Source: Capillidium heterosporum (Eukaryota > Entomophthoromycota > Entomophthoromycetes > Entomophthorales > Capillidiaceae). From it: DNA of 64,000 bases. The stretch covers positions 1,426,001 through 1,490,000 of the forward strand of contig WBMQ01000007.1 of the NCBI GenBank assembly GCA_016630905.1. The letters run 5' to 3'. The notes below the pieces were generated by a model. It had not been told where the DNA came from and searched no databases. It saw only the letters and a list, made by a program, of their open reading frames with translations. Below, one piece after another: positions 1 through 12,226 of the stretch. Position 1 is the stretch's first letter, and every line of letters begins with the position of its first letter. The position numbers were made by a program, and so were the translations under genes.

Positions 1-174
1 AGAGGCCTGAACTATATACCGCATATGTTACTCACGCCTAAAATCGGAAGGCTAATTTGGAGAGGTATACCGATTAGTTCCGAGAGTGATGTAGACAAAG
101 ACACCGAATCTAAATCCGATCTAAAGCGAGACGGTGATGCTTATAACAGCCAGAGTAACTGGCATAGGGGTTGA
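1..174 (+). CDS. 3' end of an unidentified protein-coding gene
   Basis: Reading frame 1 is open from the first base to a TGA at 172-174 and gives a 57-residue C-terminus. It starts RGLNYIPHMLLTPKIG and then becomes hydrophilic, rich in Asp, Lys and Ser, ending SNWHRG. Codon use with several CG-containing codons looks like the neighbouring genes rather than the AT-rich spacer that follows. The gene must begin upstream of the window. I do not recognise the family. It would be transcribed towards the convergent DGAT2 gene. Confidence rests only on the open frame at the window edge and the composition. Confidence 0.45.
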   Translation, partial: RGLNYIPHMLLTPKIGRLIWRGIPISSESDVDKDTESKSDLKRDGDAYNSQSNWHRG

Positions 175-510
175 ATATGTGCTTTACTTATTTGTTACTA
201 TCTGCCATGTACCATAATAAAGACCTTGGGATATTGTCACTCTTTCAGAATGCCTGTTTCGGTTTTAACTGCTTACAAAGATTATATTTTTATACCGGTT
301 GCTCATATTCTCATCCACTTTCTCTAATCCTATTTCAATATCCATTCTACAAACAAATGTCTAACTATAAGCTATTCCCGTCTTTCAAATTAAGCAAAGT
401 ACAACATTTAAAGGTATCTCATATATAAGCTTTTTAAAATAACTTGTAAAATATGACTTAAAGATAACAATATACGTTTATTCCTTTTAAAATAAAAACA
501 AAATACAAAT
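175..510. other. Convergent intergenic spacer
   Basis: AT-rich spacer between the 3' ends of the edge gene and DGAT2. I see only chance open frames and AATAAA/TTTATT-like polyadenylation sequence. Confidence 0.5.
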
Positions 511-1864
511 TTAAACAAACTTGAGAGTAGGTGGGTTCTCACCAACCCAGTACTCCGACTTGTGTCTCTGGTACAAATCAGCAAGCGCCTCCAAGTACCT
601 GGCGTGAACCTCCTTAATTTTATCTTCGCTAGGATCGACATCCTTCTCCACGCGTACAGGTTTACCTACAACGATTGTGAGGGGTACCCTATGGGGTAAA
701 ATACCCAAGTTGTAAGTGAAGACACCCCTGCCGTAAAAGATGGGCAAGGTGTATCCTGTCACTTTCTTAAGATAATGTTGGAACTTGAACAGCATTGAAC
801 CGGGCTGGCTATCTAATTGGTCGTACAATTGGTTCTCGCCAAACCCAAAGACCGGTACTAAATCTGCACCAGTGCTTGATAGCTTGCTTGACGAACCCAT
901 ACCGTGAAGCTAAAACTAACTCGGCCTTGTCTGGTTTACAGAGTAAAGATTCGGCAGCACCGCCGACGACAATGGTGCAGGAGTGACCAGGCCCCTTGTT
1001 GAGAATATTGCTAATACTTCTTTTGCTAACAGAGGCCACGTTTAACCACAGCAAAACCTCTCTGAAGAAAGGCAGCTTCAAGTTGGAGGTCAAGGTTAAA
1101 GGGCGTAGGTTGATACCAGGAAACAGTTTGCTGAAATCGCAACCGTCAGGTGGCAAAGGCGGAGAAAGCACCCATGCCAATGATGCCATGGGGATGGTAG
1201 CCAAAGATGTAGTTGCGTTCAGGATCCAAATCCACCTCCTTGACCAAAGTAGCGGGATAGAACTGACAGTACCACCTCCAAAATGGCAGCTGCCGGAACC
1301 AAGTCCATCCTCTTGATCCAGTCTCTGGGGTCGTGTCATTCAAAATGTAGATCAGATATACAATGAGAAAGGGCCACAGCATCGGGATACAGCAACAAAC
1401 CAGGAACAGAATCTGTGAATTGACAAGAAAAGTGTCGTAAACCAAATGAGCAAAGGTCTCTTTACGTCGTACTAAGGGAACATTTATAGGGGCGAATTCA
1501 ATCTTTTGCATGGGAGATTGCACCCTTTTACTAGGGTCATAAGCGACAGGCGAAGATAAGGTAGAATAAATCTTCGAATCGGTGATGGTGGATTCTTCTG
1601 AAGTATCGGAACCTACATCCTCCTCATGGTTGCTGATTACAAACTGCCTAACTTGGTGCGAATTATCATACTTTTCATCTAAAATTAAACTTTAACATTG
1701 ACTCAAAGAATGTAAACTTTACCTACGATGCCTTTGTCACTATTAACTTTTGGTTGAAGTGATCCCAGTTTATTGCCTATAAATTCACTTTTTCCTACTT
1801 TCGTACTAGTATTTCTGGTAAGTCTCTTTGAACCCTGACCACTAGGTACCTCGTTCTTGGACAT
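511..1864 (-). CDS. DGA1: Diacylglycerol O-acyltransferase 2 (DGAT2/Dga1)
   Basis: Acyl-CoA:diacylglycerol acyltransferase, making triacylglycerol at the ER and lipid droplets. The start is the ATG at 1864 (MSKNEVPSGQ). One 44-nt intron lies at 1722-1679. A variable, acidic N-terminal region is followed by a hydrophobic hairpin (ILFLVCCCIPMLWPFLIVYL), then the family core: YIFGYHPHG with the catalytic HPHG, FPGI, VVGGAAESL, GFVK, GADLVPVFGFGEN, FYGRGVF and a C-terminal YLEALADLYQRHKSEY block. About 435 residues, slightly longer than human DGAT2 because of the N-terminus. Two single-base +1 breaks interrupt exon 2. One is near 1146-1155 after GAFSAFAT, where frame 0 reads ACC TGA. The other is near 868-880, between GFVKQAIK and GADLVPV. 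On both sides residues align with DGAT2 without a gap, so no intron fits. Either base-call errors or a frameshifted gene. Confidence 0.93.
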
Positions 1865-2687
1865 GTTGCTATTCTAAAAATAAACCTATAGTTGAAATAT
1901 ATTGCTACTTTCGCATGGTCACTTTGTAGTTTATATAGATGTTGATCTCGGTGTCTAAAAACATAGAGTGCGGTAAGTAAAGTCCACTTGAGTTGTAATG
2001 GAAATTAATTACGTCTTTGAAAGGCTACTAACCCCGATGCAAACTAATTACTATACTTGGAGCCAGCTCAGCAATCACTAATTACAACTTAAAATATAGA
2101 TATTTCGTTTCAATACAAAATATTTGAGCATGTATACTGATTTATGACAACTAGCATATTTATCAACTGATTGTACTATCAGCCTTTTAGTTATAGTGAA
2201 CAAAGTAAATGTCCAAGCTTAGACGATGGTGATAGAGATAATGATAAGACACAAGTGCTTGAAGAATAGAATCAGCCCATTAAAAGGCTTATCGCATCGA
2301 ACATTTACCGAAACTTTTCGATCCAAGTATACCATTAAGTAACTTGGAAAATTGTTGGGAAAGTTATTCCTCAATACTACTAGCAATTTCGAAAGATATG
2401 AACTTTGTAGCTTTAGGTTATCGGTTAAGGCTACCAATGCTACAAGAGTAAACCTAAACTAATGCAGATTCTAAAGTACTAAATTTCTATTGGTAGAACT
2501 GGTTGCTTGACTAAAATATAAACACTTTACAAGCCAATAAAATTATGTTACTGTAAATATTGAACTGCAACAATAAAAGAAATTTAGAGTTTGGATTGAA
2601 ACCTGAGCTAAAATTGGTGACATAAGCTTTGATGATAATCAAAATCAGCTTTATATTTATTTAGTTCAATATAAAAGAAATCGAAAC
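1865..2687. promoter_or_regulatory. Divergent promoter region, DGAT2 / YME2
   Basis: 823 bp between the two divergent starts, AT-rich with no supported gene; the small minus-strand open frame at 2219-2437 has no recognisable content. A TATA-like AATATAAAAG lies about 20-30 nt before the YME2 ATG. No specific operator was recognised. Confidence 0.35.
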
Positions 2688-5516
2688 ATGTACACCTACT
2701 CTTCAAAAATAACAATGCTGAGAGCTAGATTCAAGTTAAATAGCAATTCAATTAGCCGTATACATCCCTTCAATTTATCAACAAGAAGATTCTATGTGGA
2801 TAGCTCTATTGAAAAGGAAAAGGTATATTTGAAAATTTTTAAAAGGGAATTTTCAATTAAATGTTTGTCAACAGGAGGTTAAAGTATTTGTAAGTGGTCT
2901 ACTGCCGACTTCCATCAGTAAGTATCAGATATTGGCCGTGCCTTTACAGAATGTGTTCGATAGCCAAAGTGCATCGATAATAGACAACTTGACAAAGAAT
3001 AATGTGAGTGTTTCGGATGAGAGACCAAGGTAACATATATCATTTTAAACTATTTATCAAATTATTTTGGAATATAGTGCTAAAGAGAATGGTATTATTT
3101 TGAAGTTGAAAGGGTTGCAGGACTTGGAGTCAGAAAAAGAATTGGAAAAATTGGAGGCAAAGTTAAATGAATTGAATAAGGCATGGTTTAGTAAAGGAAT
3201 TCAGCTGGATTTAGTACAGGTAAGTATATTATAAAGCTAACACCGTTTTAATAGCACTTTTTAAATTTATAGGGCCACCCTTTTGTTGAAGACCTAGTGG
3301 ACAGCCTTCCATCTCGGTAATACCTTTTTATATACCAAGTAGCATCAAAAAGCTAATGCGCTTTAGTATGATCCAAGTTCAATTTGTAGGTGACCCGCTG
3401 AACAAGGTAATGTGTAGCACTATTTCAAGTGCTAAAATTTAATGGTATTATGTAGCAAGAGCTCTTCGAGACGTTTCGCAAGTACGGAAGGATACATAGC
3501 ATCCATCAAGAACCTAAAGATCCCAAGCAGACTTATCAGAATGCTTATCTGGCTTTCTACAATGTCCTGGACGCTATTCGGGCCAAAGTCTGTGTCAATG
3601 ATGCCTATATCCACGGAACGAAGTTGGTAATCAGCTACAGACGAAGACTGGTAGTTGGGATTTTGAATTTTATTGGTCTAACAATTTACTAGGCATTGAA
3701 AAAGTTCATCGACTGGGTATTCTCACATCCTCGAATTACGGTAGCTTATACGTTTATTTCAAGCTTTTAACTATTTTACGTAGCTACCCGTCCTTTTAGC
3801 AGTGCTGGTAACCATCATCTACATGGTATTCGATCCCATCCGTAAATTCAACATAAAAAACAAACTGACCAAGGTCTACACCTTCAACCTTTACGATCTG
3901 TTTCAACTGCTGAACACCACCGTCCTGGAAAGGTTCGGAAGGAAGGTCAGTTTAGAGGAATTGAGGACTAACTGATGAACTGTTAACTTCTGGGGATGTG
4001 TTGAATAGAGTTTTGGATACGGAACCAGAAAAGTTGGTTTTGCTGAATGGTCCCAAGGGTTCCGGGAAGGCACAGCTTTTAGACTATGTACTTAAAGGCC
4101 GAAGGTAAGTTGTCTCAAATTTATTTTAGTCGCCTAATTACTTTTTCATGCAGTATGGTGATAAGTATTGATGCCACCAAGTTGAGTTCGGATGATGGCT
4201 CCATCAACATGAACTACCTATCCGAAGTCATTGGCTACTATCCTCTATTTACCGGTATTAACAAATTGGTTAACTTGTCAGAGCAGCTGATGACGGTCGT
4301 CACCGGGAAATCCTCTGGTAAACTTTACATCAAATGTTTCATTAATGTGGACTTGTAGGTATATTGAACGCTCGCGATGAAGATCTTGTAGAAAGGATTT
4401 TAGAGGTGTTCCAGGAAGCCTTACTCGAAATTAAGGAGCAAAGTCCAAGCCAAAAGGATAAAGAGAAATCCAACTCTGATTCCAAGGAAACGTACCCTAC
4501 AATCGTCATCACGAACCTGGACAAGTACAAAGCTAAATCAGATCGCGTCCTCCAGTTCCTAACCCAGCTCATTGCTAAAAAGTTGGTGCACATCATTCTG
4601 GTAACCGAGAATAAGGTAGAGGCGTCATCCCGCTTTAAGCAGGCCAACGTCCGGCTACCTTTCCTTAGCATCACGTTAAATGATTCCAATCTGGAGAACT
4701 CGTACAAGTACCTGCTAGACCATATACCCGAACTTGAGCCCTACGAGATCAACAAAGTCGTCCAAGCTTTGGGAGGTCGACTGACGGACCTCAACCGATT
4801 CATCAGCTTAATGAAGTTGGGCTACCCAGTCGACAGCTGTTTAACTATGATCGTAGAAGAAGTGATCGAGGAGATACTGACCAAGTGGTTTGGAAACGAC
4901 GCAGGCGATGCCGATAAGAAGCTGGAGTTGGAAGAAAAGGTCAATCGATTCAAGCTGCTGGAACTGTTGACCAAGAACCAAGAGGTGCTTATATTTACAT
5001 AGCAATTCAAATATTTACCTTTTACTTTAGGTGTATGGCAACTACCTGACTGACACCTTCGACAAATCGGATCTGACCCTCAACTTCAAAGATCTCGCCA
5101 AGCTAGAGTCGACTGGCATCATAAAACTGGAGTCGGACGCCGCTTTCAACTTCAAAGTCGTTGTCAACCGACCGGCCTACCTGACGGCCTCTCAGCACCT
5201 CTTCAAGGACATGCAGTTCTTTAACTCCTTCCAACTTCTGACGACCCAGCACGTCAAATTCAAGGTTCAAAAAGAGATCGATGCCAAGATGCAGTTATTG
5301 AAGGAGTTCAATAACCTCAAGTTTAATGCCAAGGAGTTGAACCAGTCTTGGTTTAGCTGGAATTGGTTCGGACTAGGTGGGAGCGAACAAAGATTGCCGT
5401 CGACGCTGAGAAAGAGAGTTGTCAAGACAAATAGGGAGCTGGATGGGTTATATGGCAAGTTGGATCGGTTGACTAGGAGGGAGGCTGAGTTGAAAGCTAA
5501 ATTGAAGGATTGCTGA
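2688..5516 (+). CDS. YME2: Mitochondrial inner-membrane protein YME2 (RNA12 family)
   Basis: Fungal YME2/RNA12, an inner-membrane protein needed for mitochondrial DNA nucleoid structure and escape control. Twelve exons join into about 751 residues (yeast about 850). The N-terminus is a basic presequence ending STRRFYV; the ATG at 2715 is an alternative start. An RRM-like segment (MIQVQFVGDPLNKQELFETF) lies near residues 155-210, one membrane helix (LPVLLAVLVTIIYMVF) near 245-262, and a P-loop GPKGSGK near 310. The last two exons hold the RNA12 region and end in a coiled coil (RELDGLYGKLDRLTRREAEL). The exon join near 3933-4009 is uncertain. A 76-nt intron with an unusual GTTCGG donor keeps the frame. 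Alternatively the sequence is coding and contains a +1 break at AAC TGA T near 3969. Confidence 0.85.
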
Positions 5517-6024
5517 GATGGTGAGTGTATTAAATTACTATTGTATAGATTTGGTTCCAATTCTGTTATATATTGCCTTTTTGAGATTTTGATGTATTAT
5601 TCGAACATTTGTCAATTGAGAGTTGATCAGTGATAAACATTCAAGTTATAGCCAAATTAATTGATGCTCTAGTCCTATTTTCAAATACTGAATTTCAGAG
5701 TAAATTTTTTGATAGTGCCAAAGCTTGCTGTTTATATTCTTCAAAAAGTTCGGTAGGAAGGCCTCTAGGTGTTCTCAAGAGTTCCTTAGCGCTACTATCT
5801 ATCTTTGTCTAGTTTAATGTTGGCCGAGTTGATTTCTTTTCAGGATCTTTTGGTCCAATAATTTTCTACTTTCTCTTCAGCTAATTGCATGAGGCTTTCG
5901 TTTTAAATTCCTATTCAAAATCTTAGTTCTAGATGATGTAGAAGATTTTGATGAGCTACGTCCAAAACCTTTTCGTTGGAATCGCCCATAGTTGTCGATA
6001 AGGTTGGAAGCAAGGAGTTTGCCA
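5517..6024. other. Intergenic spacer upstream of the TFIIIC gene
   Basis: About 500 bp between YME2 and the next start codon on the same strand. I see no supported gene in it. The frame of the next gene extends upstream to 5992 but without an ATG. Confidence 0.4.
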
Positions 6025-9000
6025 ATGTCAAAGAAAACCAACATTTCTGAAGGTAAGGATGCAGTTACTAAGCAGGGGAAAGAGCGCAAGCTTGGTTTGA
6101 AAAATAAGAAAGCTTCTAAAGTCGACAAATTATCAGTCAGCGAAACAATTGTAGACTTCAAACGGGAACATGAAATGGAGATGCTTAGACTTAAGCAAGC
6201 TGAAAGCATTGCTGACCCTGGAATGAATATTGAAGTTTCTAAAAAGATGTGTCAACCTAGTTCCGAAACTAAAAATAGCGAAATGAGCTCCCAAGCTTTA
6301 TCAACGAATGAGAAAGTTGAAGTTTCTAATCCAGAGCAAGTGGAAGAGATGAACATACTTGAGCAATCTGAAGATAACAGTATTTCTAAAACGAATGCGA
6401 AAGCTACCAAAAGAAGACATCAGCCTATTTCCAAAACTAAGAAAAGCGAGTCGAACCCTCAAGTTTTACTATCGAATGAGGAAATTGCACAGGTTGTTCA
6501 AGAACAAAGGGATAGGATCAATACACCTGAGCAGCGTGAAAAAAACGGCATTCCAGAATCTGCAGCTACAATACCTGAAACGGATGCAAAAGCTACCAAA
6601 AAAAGACGACCACCTATTTCCAAAACTAAGAAAGATAGATTGAATCCTCAAGCTTCACCATCAAATGGAAAAGCTGTAATTATTAATCCAGAGCTTGTAA
6701 AAGAGATGATCACAGCTGAACAGTTTAGTAATAGCGACATTCCTGAAGTTTTATCGACAGTTTCCGAGAATGCAGAAAGTACCAACCAACAGGAAGTAGA
6801 AATCATTAAGAGGAAGGTACCAGAACTTAAAACTACACCTCCTAAACGAATGCGACGTCAGCTTAGAACTCAAAGTAAGAAAACTTATTTTGAAACACCA
6901 ACTTCTTTGCAACAATGGAAGAAATCGATTTGGATGAACAACTTGAAGCCATCCCTTCAGAGTCTGAAAGTGAAGGCTATATTGACCAACAAGAGCCTGA
7001 AGAAGAAGAAGAGGAGCCAATCGATTTGGTATCGGAAGACGATCAAGTTGAAAGCGACCCTGCATCCGACCCTATCGTTGAAAAACCGAAAAGAGCTAAA
7101 AGAGGTACAAAAGCAAAATACATTCCCAAAACCGAATCTGTAGACCGCCTGGGCATGCGATTCCGTGATTGGCAACTTGATCGTCCTGGCTATGAAAAAG
7201 CCTCCACCATAAGTATCAACATGCTTGAGATCTGCAGAACCTTTGCCACTTTTCCACAGTCGGCTCGTGAAATTTCTTTGTATTCAGACAGAGATAGTGT
7301 ACAGAGCTTGATGACCAGTCTTTTTGCAAAATATACAGATGGATACCCTGGCCTTACCCAATTTTATGTTCAAAATAAGAGAGAGCTCGAGATCTACCTC
7401 CGACCCCAGTTTGGTTCACACCAGGTGCTCGGTGCCAAACCACAGCAAGCTGATGGGGATCCGATCTACCCCAAAGTCAAGCTAGATACGTTGACCCTTG
7501 GTACAAAGACTGACAATCAAATCCCATTCAGCGTCCACCAAAATACCAATTTTGAGGAGCTGGGTGCCGAGTTTAACGCTGATGACCCCTTTGCTATAAA
7601 CTCGGGGCTTAACCTACAGACGTTTGATTTCACTCCCTGCGGCAACTTCTTGGCCTTAGGTGGGGACTACCCTGGGTTCGGCATTTTCAAGTACAACCTC
7701 GCGTTACGTGGCCAAGGTACCCCAGCTCCTGGAAGCAATCCAAATATGATCCAGATCTGGAAAATCAACGCAACTGCCAGCAATCGGTAATTCCTTTTAT
7801 TTAGTTTTATTTTAATAGTAAGTAGACCTGAGTTCAGTCTGGCGCTATGCCACGATTTCGGTGTTGTGTCCAAGCTACAGTGGTTCCCATTCTTACAAGA
7901 TGGATTCGACGCTGTAGCCATCCTTGCCTTCATTGGTCAGGACGGGAGTCTGCGCTTGTTCGACGTTCCCCTCCGCCTACAACCCAATGTTGCTGGCTCT
8001 AGTCCAGCCTACCTACGACTGACCGAAAGCTCCCCCCTCTTTCGCTTCAAGCTGGCGCCTCACAATTTGACTATAAACGAGTTTGAATTCTGTAAGGTGG
8101 CCTCTGGGCTAGGACAGCTGGTATTAGGTACTCTCGAGGGGCACGGCCTGGGCTACGACCTACGCCCTTTCTTCTTGGCGTCGACCCCTCTTGTTGAGCC
8201 GCGTAGCTCCTCCCTGGAATCCATCTGCAGGCGGTTCAACTACCCCTTCTTCGCATCCCACGTGACCCAGGCCTGCTTCACCCACTTTAACGGTGTTTTG
8301 AGCTACCTCCTAGCTTCGTATGATGGCAAGGTCCTCATGGCACGATGGGACCAGCCCATGTCCTTCAACCGTATGGTGTGGACCAAGTCTAAGGTAGGGT
8401 GGGTCCATTTCCACAACGTCGCACCCCACCAACCTGACTGGCCCACCATCGACCAGGTCTCCAGCTCTGTCATGATCTCTGGAAGATCCAAAGATCTAAA
8501 GCAGTACCTGCACGAAGTCTATTCAGCAACTAGTAAAGGGAAGAAGGAGGTAGAGTACCATAAGAAGCATACGCTGCAGTACCCTAGGATGGGTCGACTG
8601 CCCAGTGGCATGGAGGAAATTACAACTACGGGAGCTACTTCGGACTATCACCGCATGTACCTCATCGGCAACTGGAAGGGTGAAGTCTGGCTCAACATGC
8701 ACCATTTCGGATCCAAGGGGCTGGTAATTAATTTTTTAGCTTCGTTCGATTAACCTTACTTTCTGTAGCACTTTAATAAGAAGGTCATCAAGTTGAGGTA
8801 CGACGTCTCCAACCAAGCCCTCAATGTCGACGTCAACACCCGCCTCTACAAGGTAAGCCCCACTCTATTTCTACAACTGACTCCCCTTAGATCCCAATGT
8901 TGTTCAAGAACGTGGCCAGCCAAGGTGGTTATCTACCAATCCCCAGCTACCACCCTATGACCTACATCCAGCAACTCCAGTTCAACCCCACCCGTACATA

Positions 9001-9298
9001 CTGCCACCAGTTTGTCACCATCACGCCAGCTGGTCTAGTTATCGTCGCCAATTTGACTGAAGATTTGCACTATGATCCCGATTTTGAACAGCTGATGCAG
9101 GAATGCGTGCCCACCCTACTACCTAAATTGGAGACAACTGTCAAAAAGGAGGAAGAGGAGGGTAAAGTAGCAAAAGAGAGGAGACCCTTAGGTAGGCCTC
9201 GCAAGCATGACAAAGATACAAAACCTAACTCAAAGAAAGGAACCAAAAAGGAAGCTGGGGCAAAGCGGAAAGCCAAAAAAGTCGATAGTGAAAAGTGA
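6025..9298 (+). CDS. TFIIIC WD40 subunit (Tfc6/Sfc6, GTF3C2-like)
   Basis: Likely the tau91/Sfc6 subunit of TFIIIC, which binds tRNA-gene B boxes for RNA polymerase III. Five exons (introns 6875-6921, 7787-7825, 8724-8768, 8853-8890) give exactly 1,035 codons including the stop. The N-terminal third is a disordered, Lys/Glu/Ser-rich tail. It has two copies of a repeat around ATK(R/K)R..PISKTKK, resembling AT-hook or basic DNA-contact patches, then an acidic run (PEEEEEEP). The body carries WD40-type blades: TFDFTPCGNFLALGG followed by NMIQIWKI; LALCHDFGVVSKLQWFP; and AILAFIGQDGSLRLFDV. The C-terminus is Lys-rich with RPLGRPRK, an AT-hook core. Start chosen at the first ATG of the open frame. 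No frame break in 3.1 kb of coding sequence. Family assignment rests on the blade order and the HDFG..WFP block. Confidence 0.65.
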
Positions 9299-9929
9299 TA
9301 TCTGAGGCAGTTTGAATTGATGGATTTATTTATAGTAAGATTGTGTTTAGATAGATGCTAAAGTTTCAGGTAATAAAATAGAATGATTTTAATTTTTTGG
9401 CTTATTTGAAAGTATAAAATTCATATAGGAAACTAAAGAACTTTAAATTTATATAACTTGCAATTCAAACTCATCAAGCTTATTATATATTCGGCTGATT
9501 TTAAAATAAAACCTTTATCAAACTTAAAGTTTAAATAGATAGTGCTAAAAACTAAATCAATGCCATCACAAAGTCTGAAAAATACCTTCTATATCTTACC
9601 AATTTAGTCTCATTTCAAAGTATTGAGTTTTCTCTACATAAGTATCCTGTAAATATACTTATACCAACGAAAACTGCTACTAAATAAAATTGAACTATTC
9701 TTATTTTATCCGAGTTTATCAGCTTGGATATTTTGGTAAATTTGCAATTTAGATGGTAGCAAAGTTGGGTTTCCATTATATTTTTGATATAGTAGCACTT
9801 TAAATTGATGTTGAAAGTTTATACAAAGTCAACAATTATAATAAACAATACTAACTATTCAACTTGTACTTTATTCATAGTTAACTAGCTTGTATACAGA
9901 TAGAGATAGGCTAAAGTGAATTTATAAAG
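9299..9929. other. Convergent intergenic spacer
   Basis: 631 bp of AT-rich spacer between the convergent TFIIIC gene and the coiled-coil gene. Polyadenylation-like AATAAA occurs near 9375. Nothing else seen. Confidence 0.45.
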
Positions 9930-11988
9930 CTAGATGTTTAACTTGGCTTTCAGCATGGCCAACTTAGCTTGGATACCCAACTATAAGAAAATTAAAAATT
10001 AAAATTATATAAAAGACATTAATTCTTACCAATTTGATCCTATTGCTGGTGTCACTAACACTAAGTTGTGGATCCTTACCAAAATCGTCGATTTTGTCAT
10101 CGAGGTAGTCGGTAGTATCCGATTTATCATATAGCTTCCAATTCGGTCAAGTACCAGTGCGTACCAGCCAAGTTCTACATTTGAAATATATGGGAATAAA
10201 GAGTAAGAAACTCGAAATCACAGAATGCAAAATTGATCAAAGTGATAAATATGATGGGAATAGTCCTTACCTTGTATCCAACTTCGATATCATTCAAATC
10301 CATCAGCCTACTGCTGATAAGATTGTTCAACTTGGCTCTCCTCGTGTTTAAGTTTAAAAGTTTCATTTGTAACTTTTCCCGATCCTTGCGCACTAAATTT
10401 AGGTTGAGCTTGTTGGTTTGATTGTGGTGCAGCTGCTCGATAGCGTTGTTTAACAACAATTCCAATTTCTTTTTGTACTGCTCGATGACTTTCAGCTTGT
10501 CCTTATCATCGGCATCAGATTGTAGCCTAGTAGGTATGAAAATATTGAAATTGGTATTACTAGTTTTTAAAAGTGTTACCTTAGCTTAAAGATATCGAGT
10601 CGACTTAACAGGTACTTTCGTACTTGGACCAAGTAGCTAGATTTTAGCGTAGTCGCACCTTTGGTGGTGAAACTGGAGAGTAGTTTAGTGTTGGTGTCCT
10701 TCAATAAAACAGTTTCGTCGATTTCAAAATTGCCACTGATGTTAACACTATTGGAAAGTTGAGTGGAGCTGTTGTTGTTTCTAGTTAGATCTAAATTGGA
10801 AACCATTTGGTCAATAGCTTTCAGTTCTTTTGAGATGTCGTTGGTATCGTAGGATATTACTTCTCTATTAATTGCCCTGGCTGGTTTGTCACCTGTGCTC
10901 ATCTTTGGTAGTGGCTCATTGTGTTTGGTCTTAGCTTTGGATTTGAGCTTCGTACCATCAATGGCGTCTTGGTTAACCTTACGTTTGGCCTTGCGTTTAT
11001 CTATGGGTTTAGTATTGAATTCAGATTGAAGTTGGGGTTTAAAAGTCGATTGTGGCTTAGAAATAGGCTGTGGTGATGGAGGGGATGGAAGTGGGGATCT
11101 ATCAGATGGACTAACTGGGAACTCTACTGTAGGTGACACAAATTTATGAACTGAAGGAGGCCTATCATCCATATCCTTTTCAATGTCTTGGTTGTTGAGA
11201 CTGAGTTGATCAAACTTGACTACAACTGGCTCCACAGCGGAATTTTCTTTATGCTGGTCATCTACAGGAAGAGCTTCTTGTTCGATACCTTTCTCTTCAA
11301 CTATTGAAGAATGTGGCTTATCTAATACATTGAAAGATTCCCTAGGAAGTTCCTATATAAGTTAGTAAATAAAAATGTTGTAAAAAGGTACCTCATTTAT
11401 CACAGATGAGTTCAACTCAGATATATCTACCTGTTCATTAATTAAAAAGGAGTCGTCTTGGTTGGTATCCATGGTTGAAACACTTATAGTTAAACTTAGT
11501 CTGCTACTACCACCATCATTATCACGCCTATCTAGATAAAAGTCTATAAATTTGGACATTAATTAAACAATACCTTTGACGATATCCTTCAAGCCTGGCC
11601 TTTTCCTCAGTTTCATCCTATTTAGATACCTATGGTTGTTGATAATCTTGTCAGTTAGCTTGGCTTTCGGTTTTGTTTTATCTGCTCCAGCCTTCTTATT
11701 AAGCAAGTTGGTGACCAAATTTGTATATTGGGGAGTACTTTCATGTGTCGAAGTTTCTAATAGCGAGGTATTTGGATCTGGAAATTTGCTTTCAGATTCA
11801 GGTTCAGCTTTGGTAGGATTGTGACCTAGCTCTAAGTTGGGAGGGTCTTCGATAGTTGGTGAATCGGTATTCTTATCTACAGTTGCAGATTTACGTAGCC
11901 TCGCCTTTTTCTTCTCTTCATAACGCTCTATTTAAAGAAGAGTCAATAAACTATTATTGGTATTTAAAGTCTACTTACCGTTAGCCAT
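9930..11988 (-). CDS. Coiled-coil nuclear protein, possibly CENP-U/Ame1
   Basis: Starts at ATG 11988 (MANERYEEKK) with a one-codon-plus first exon and ends at TAG 9930-9932. About seven exons, one of the introns only 30 nt (about 11523-11552). The N-terminal half is disordered, with basic clusters (HRYLNRMKLRKRPGLKD, KRKAKRK). The C-terminal half is a long coiled coil (KLEL..LHHNQTNK, REKLQMKLLNLNTRRAKL), then LYDKSDTTDYLDDKIDDFG and a final helix, IKLLGIQAKLAMLKAKLNI. This layout resembles the C-terminus of CENP-U, whose coiled coil is also followed by a linker and a last helix. That is a weak resemblance and I would not name the gene on it. An apparent break near 10137 disappears if the acceptor is taken at GGAAG, 16 nt after a TTGAC branch site. 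It shares a 238-bp bidirectional promoter with the RMP1-like gene. Confidence 0.55.
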
Positions 11989-12226
11989 GCTTTCTATATG
12001 GCTTTGTTGTTCTTTATGTTGGCAATTTGTTTACTGATAGAGGTTGGAATAAAAGCTTTAGGATTCATAGTTGGCCCAATATAGCCAAAATATACTACTA
12101 TTATTGGCTAAATCACTAATTTTCATGCCAAATATCAAAATAGAATGTGCAAATTTTGGATCAAGGATGCAAACTTGGTTCTTTATTTTTATACCAACTA
12201 TCTATTCGAACTTGTCTAATACCAAC
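11989..12226. promoter_or_regulatory. Bidirectional promoter
   Basis: 238 bp between two divergent start codons (11988 minus, 12227 plus). It must carry the promoters of both genes. No TATA box that I would single out. Confidence 0.4.

Noticed and set aside
2219-2437. 72-codon minus-strand frame
   Set aside because: AT-rich, lies in the DGAT2/YME2 promoter, with no family resemblance.
6860-6930. Two overlapping frames suggesting two genes in the TFIIIC locus
   Set aside because: A 47-nt intron (6875-6921) with a GTAAGA donor joins them in phase into a single 1,034-residue protein.
10100-10280. Apparent +1 break at ATA TGA in the coiled-coil gene
   Set aside because: A longer intron ending GAATTGGAAG, just after a TTGAC branch site, joins YK to LYDKSDTTDY in frame, so no break is needed.
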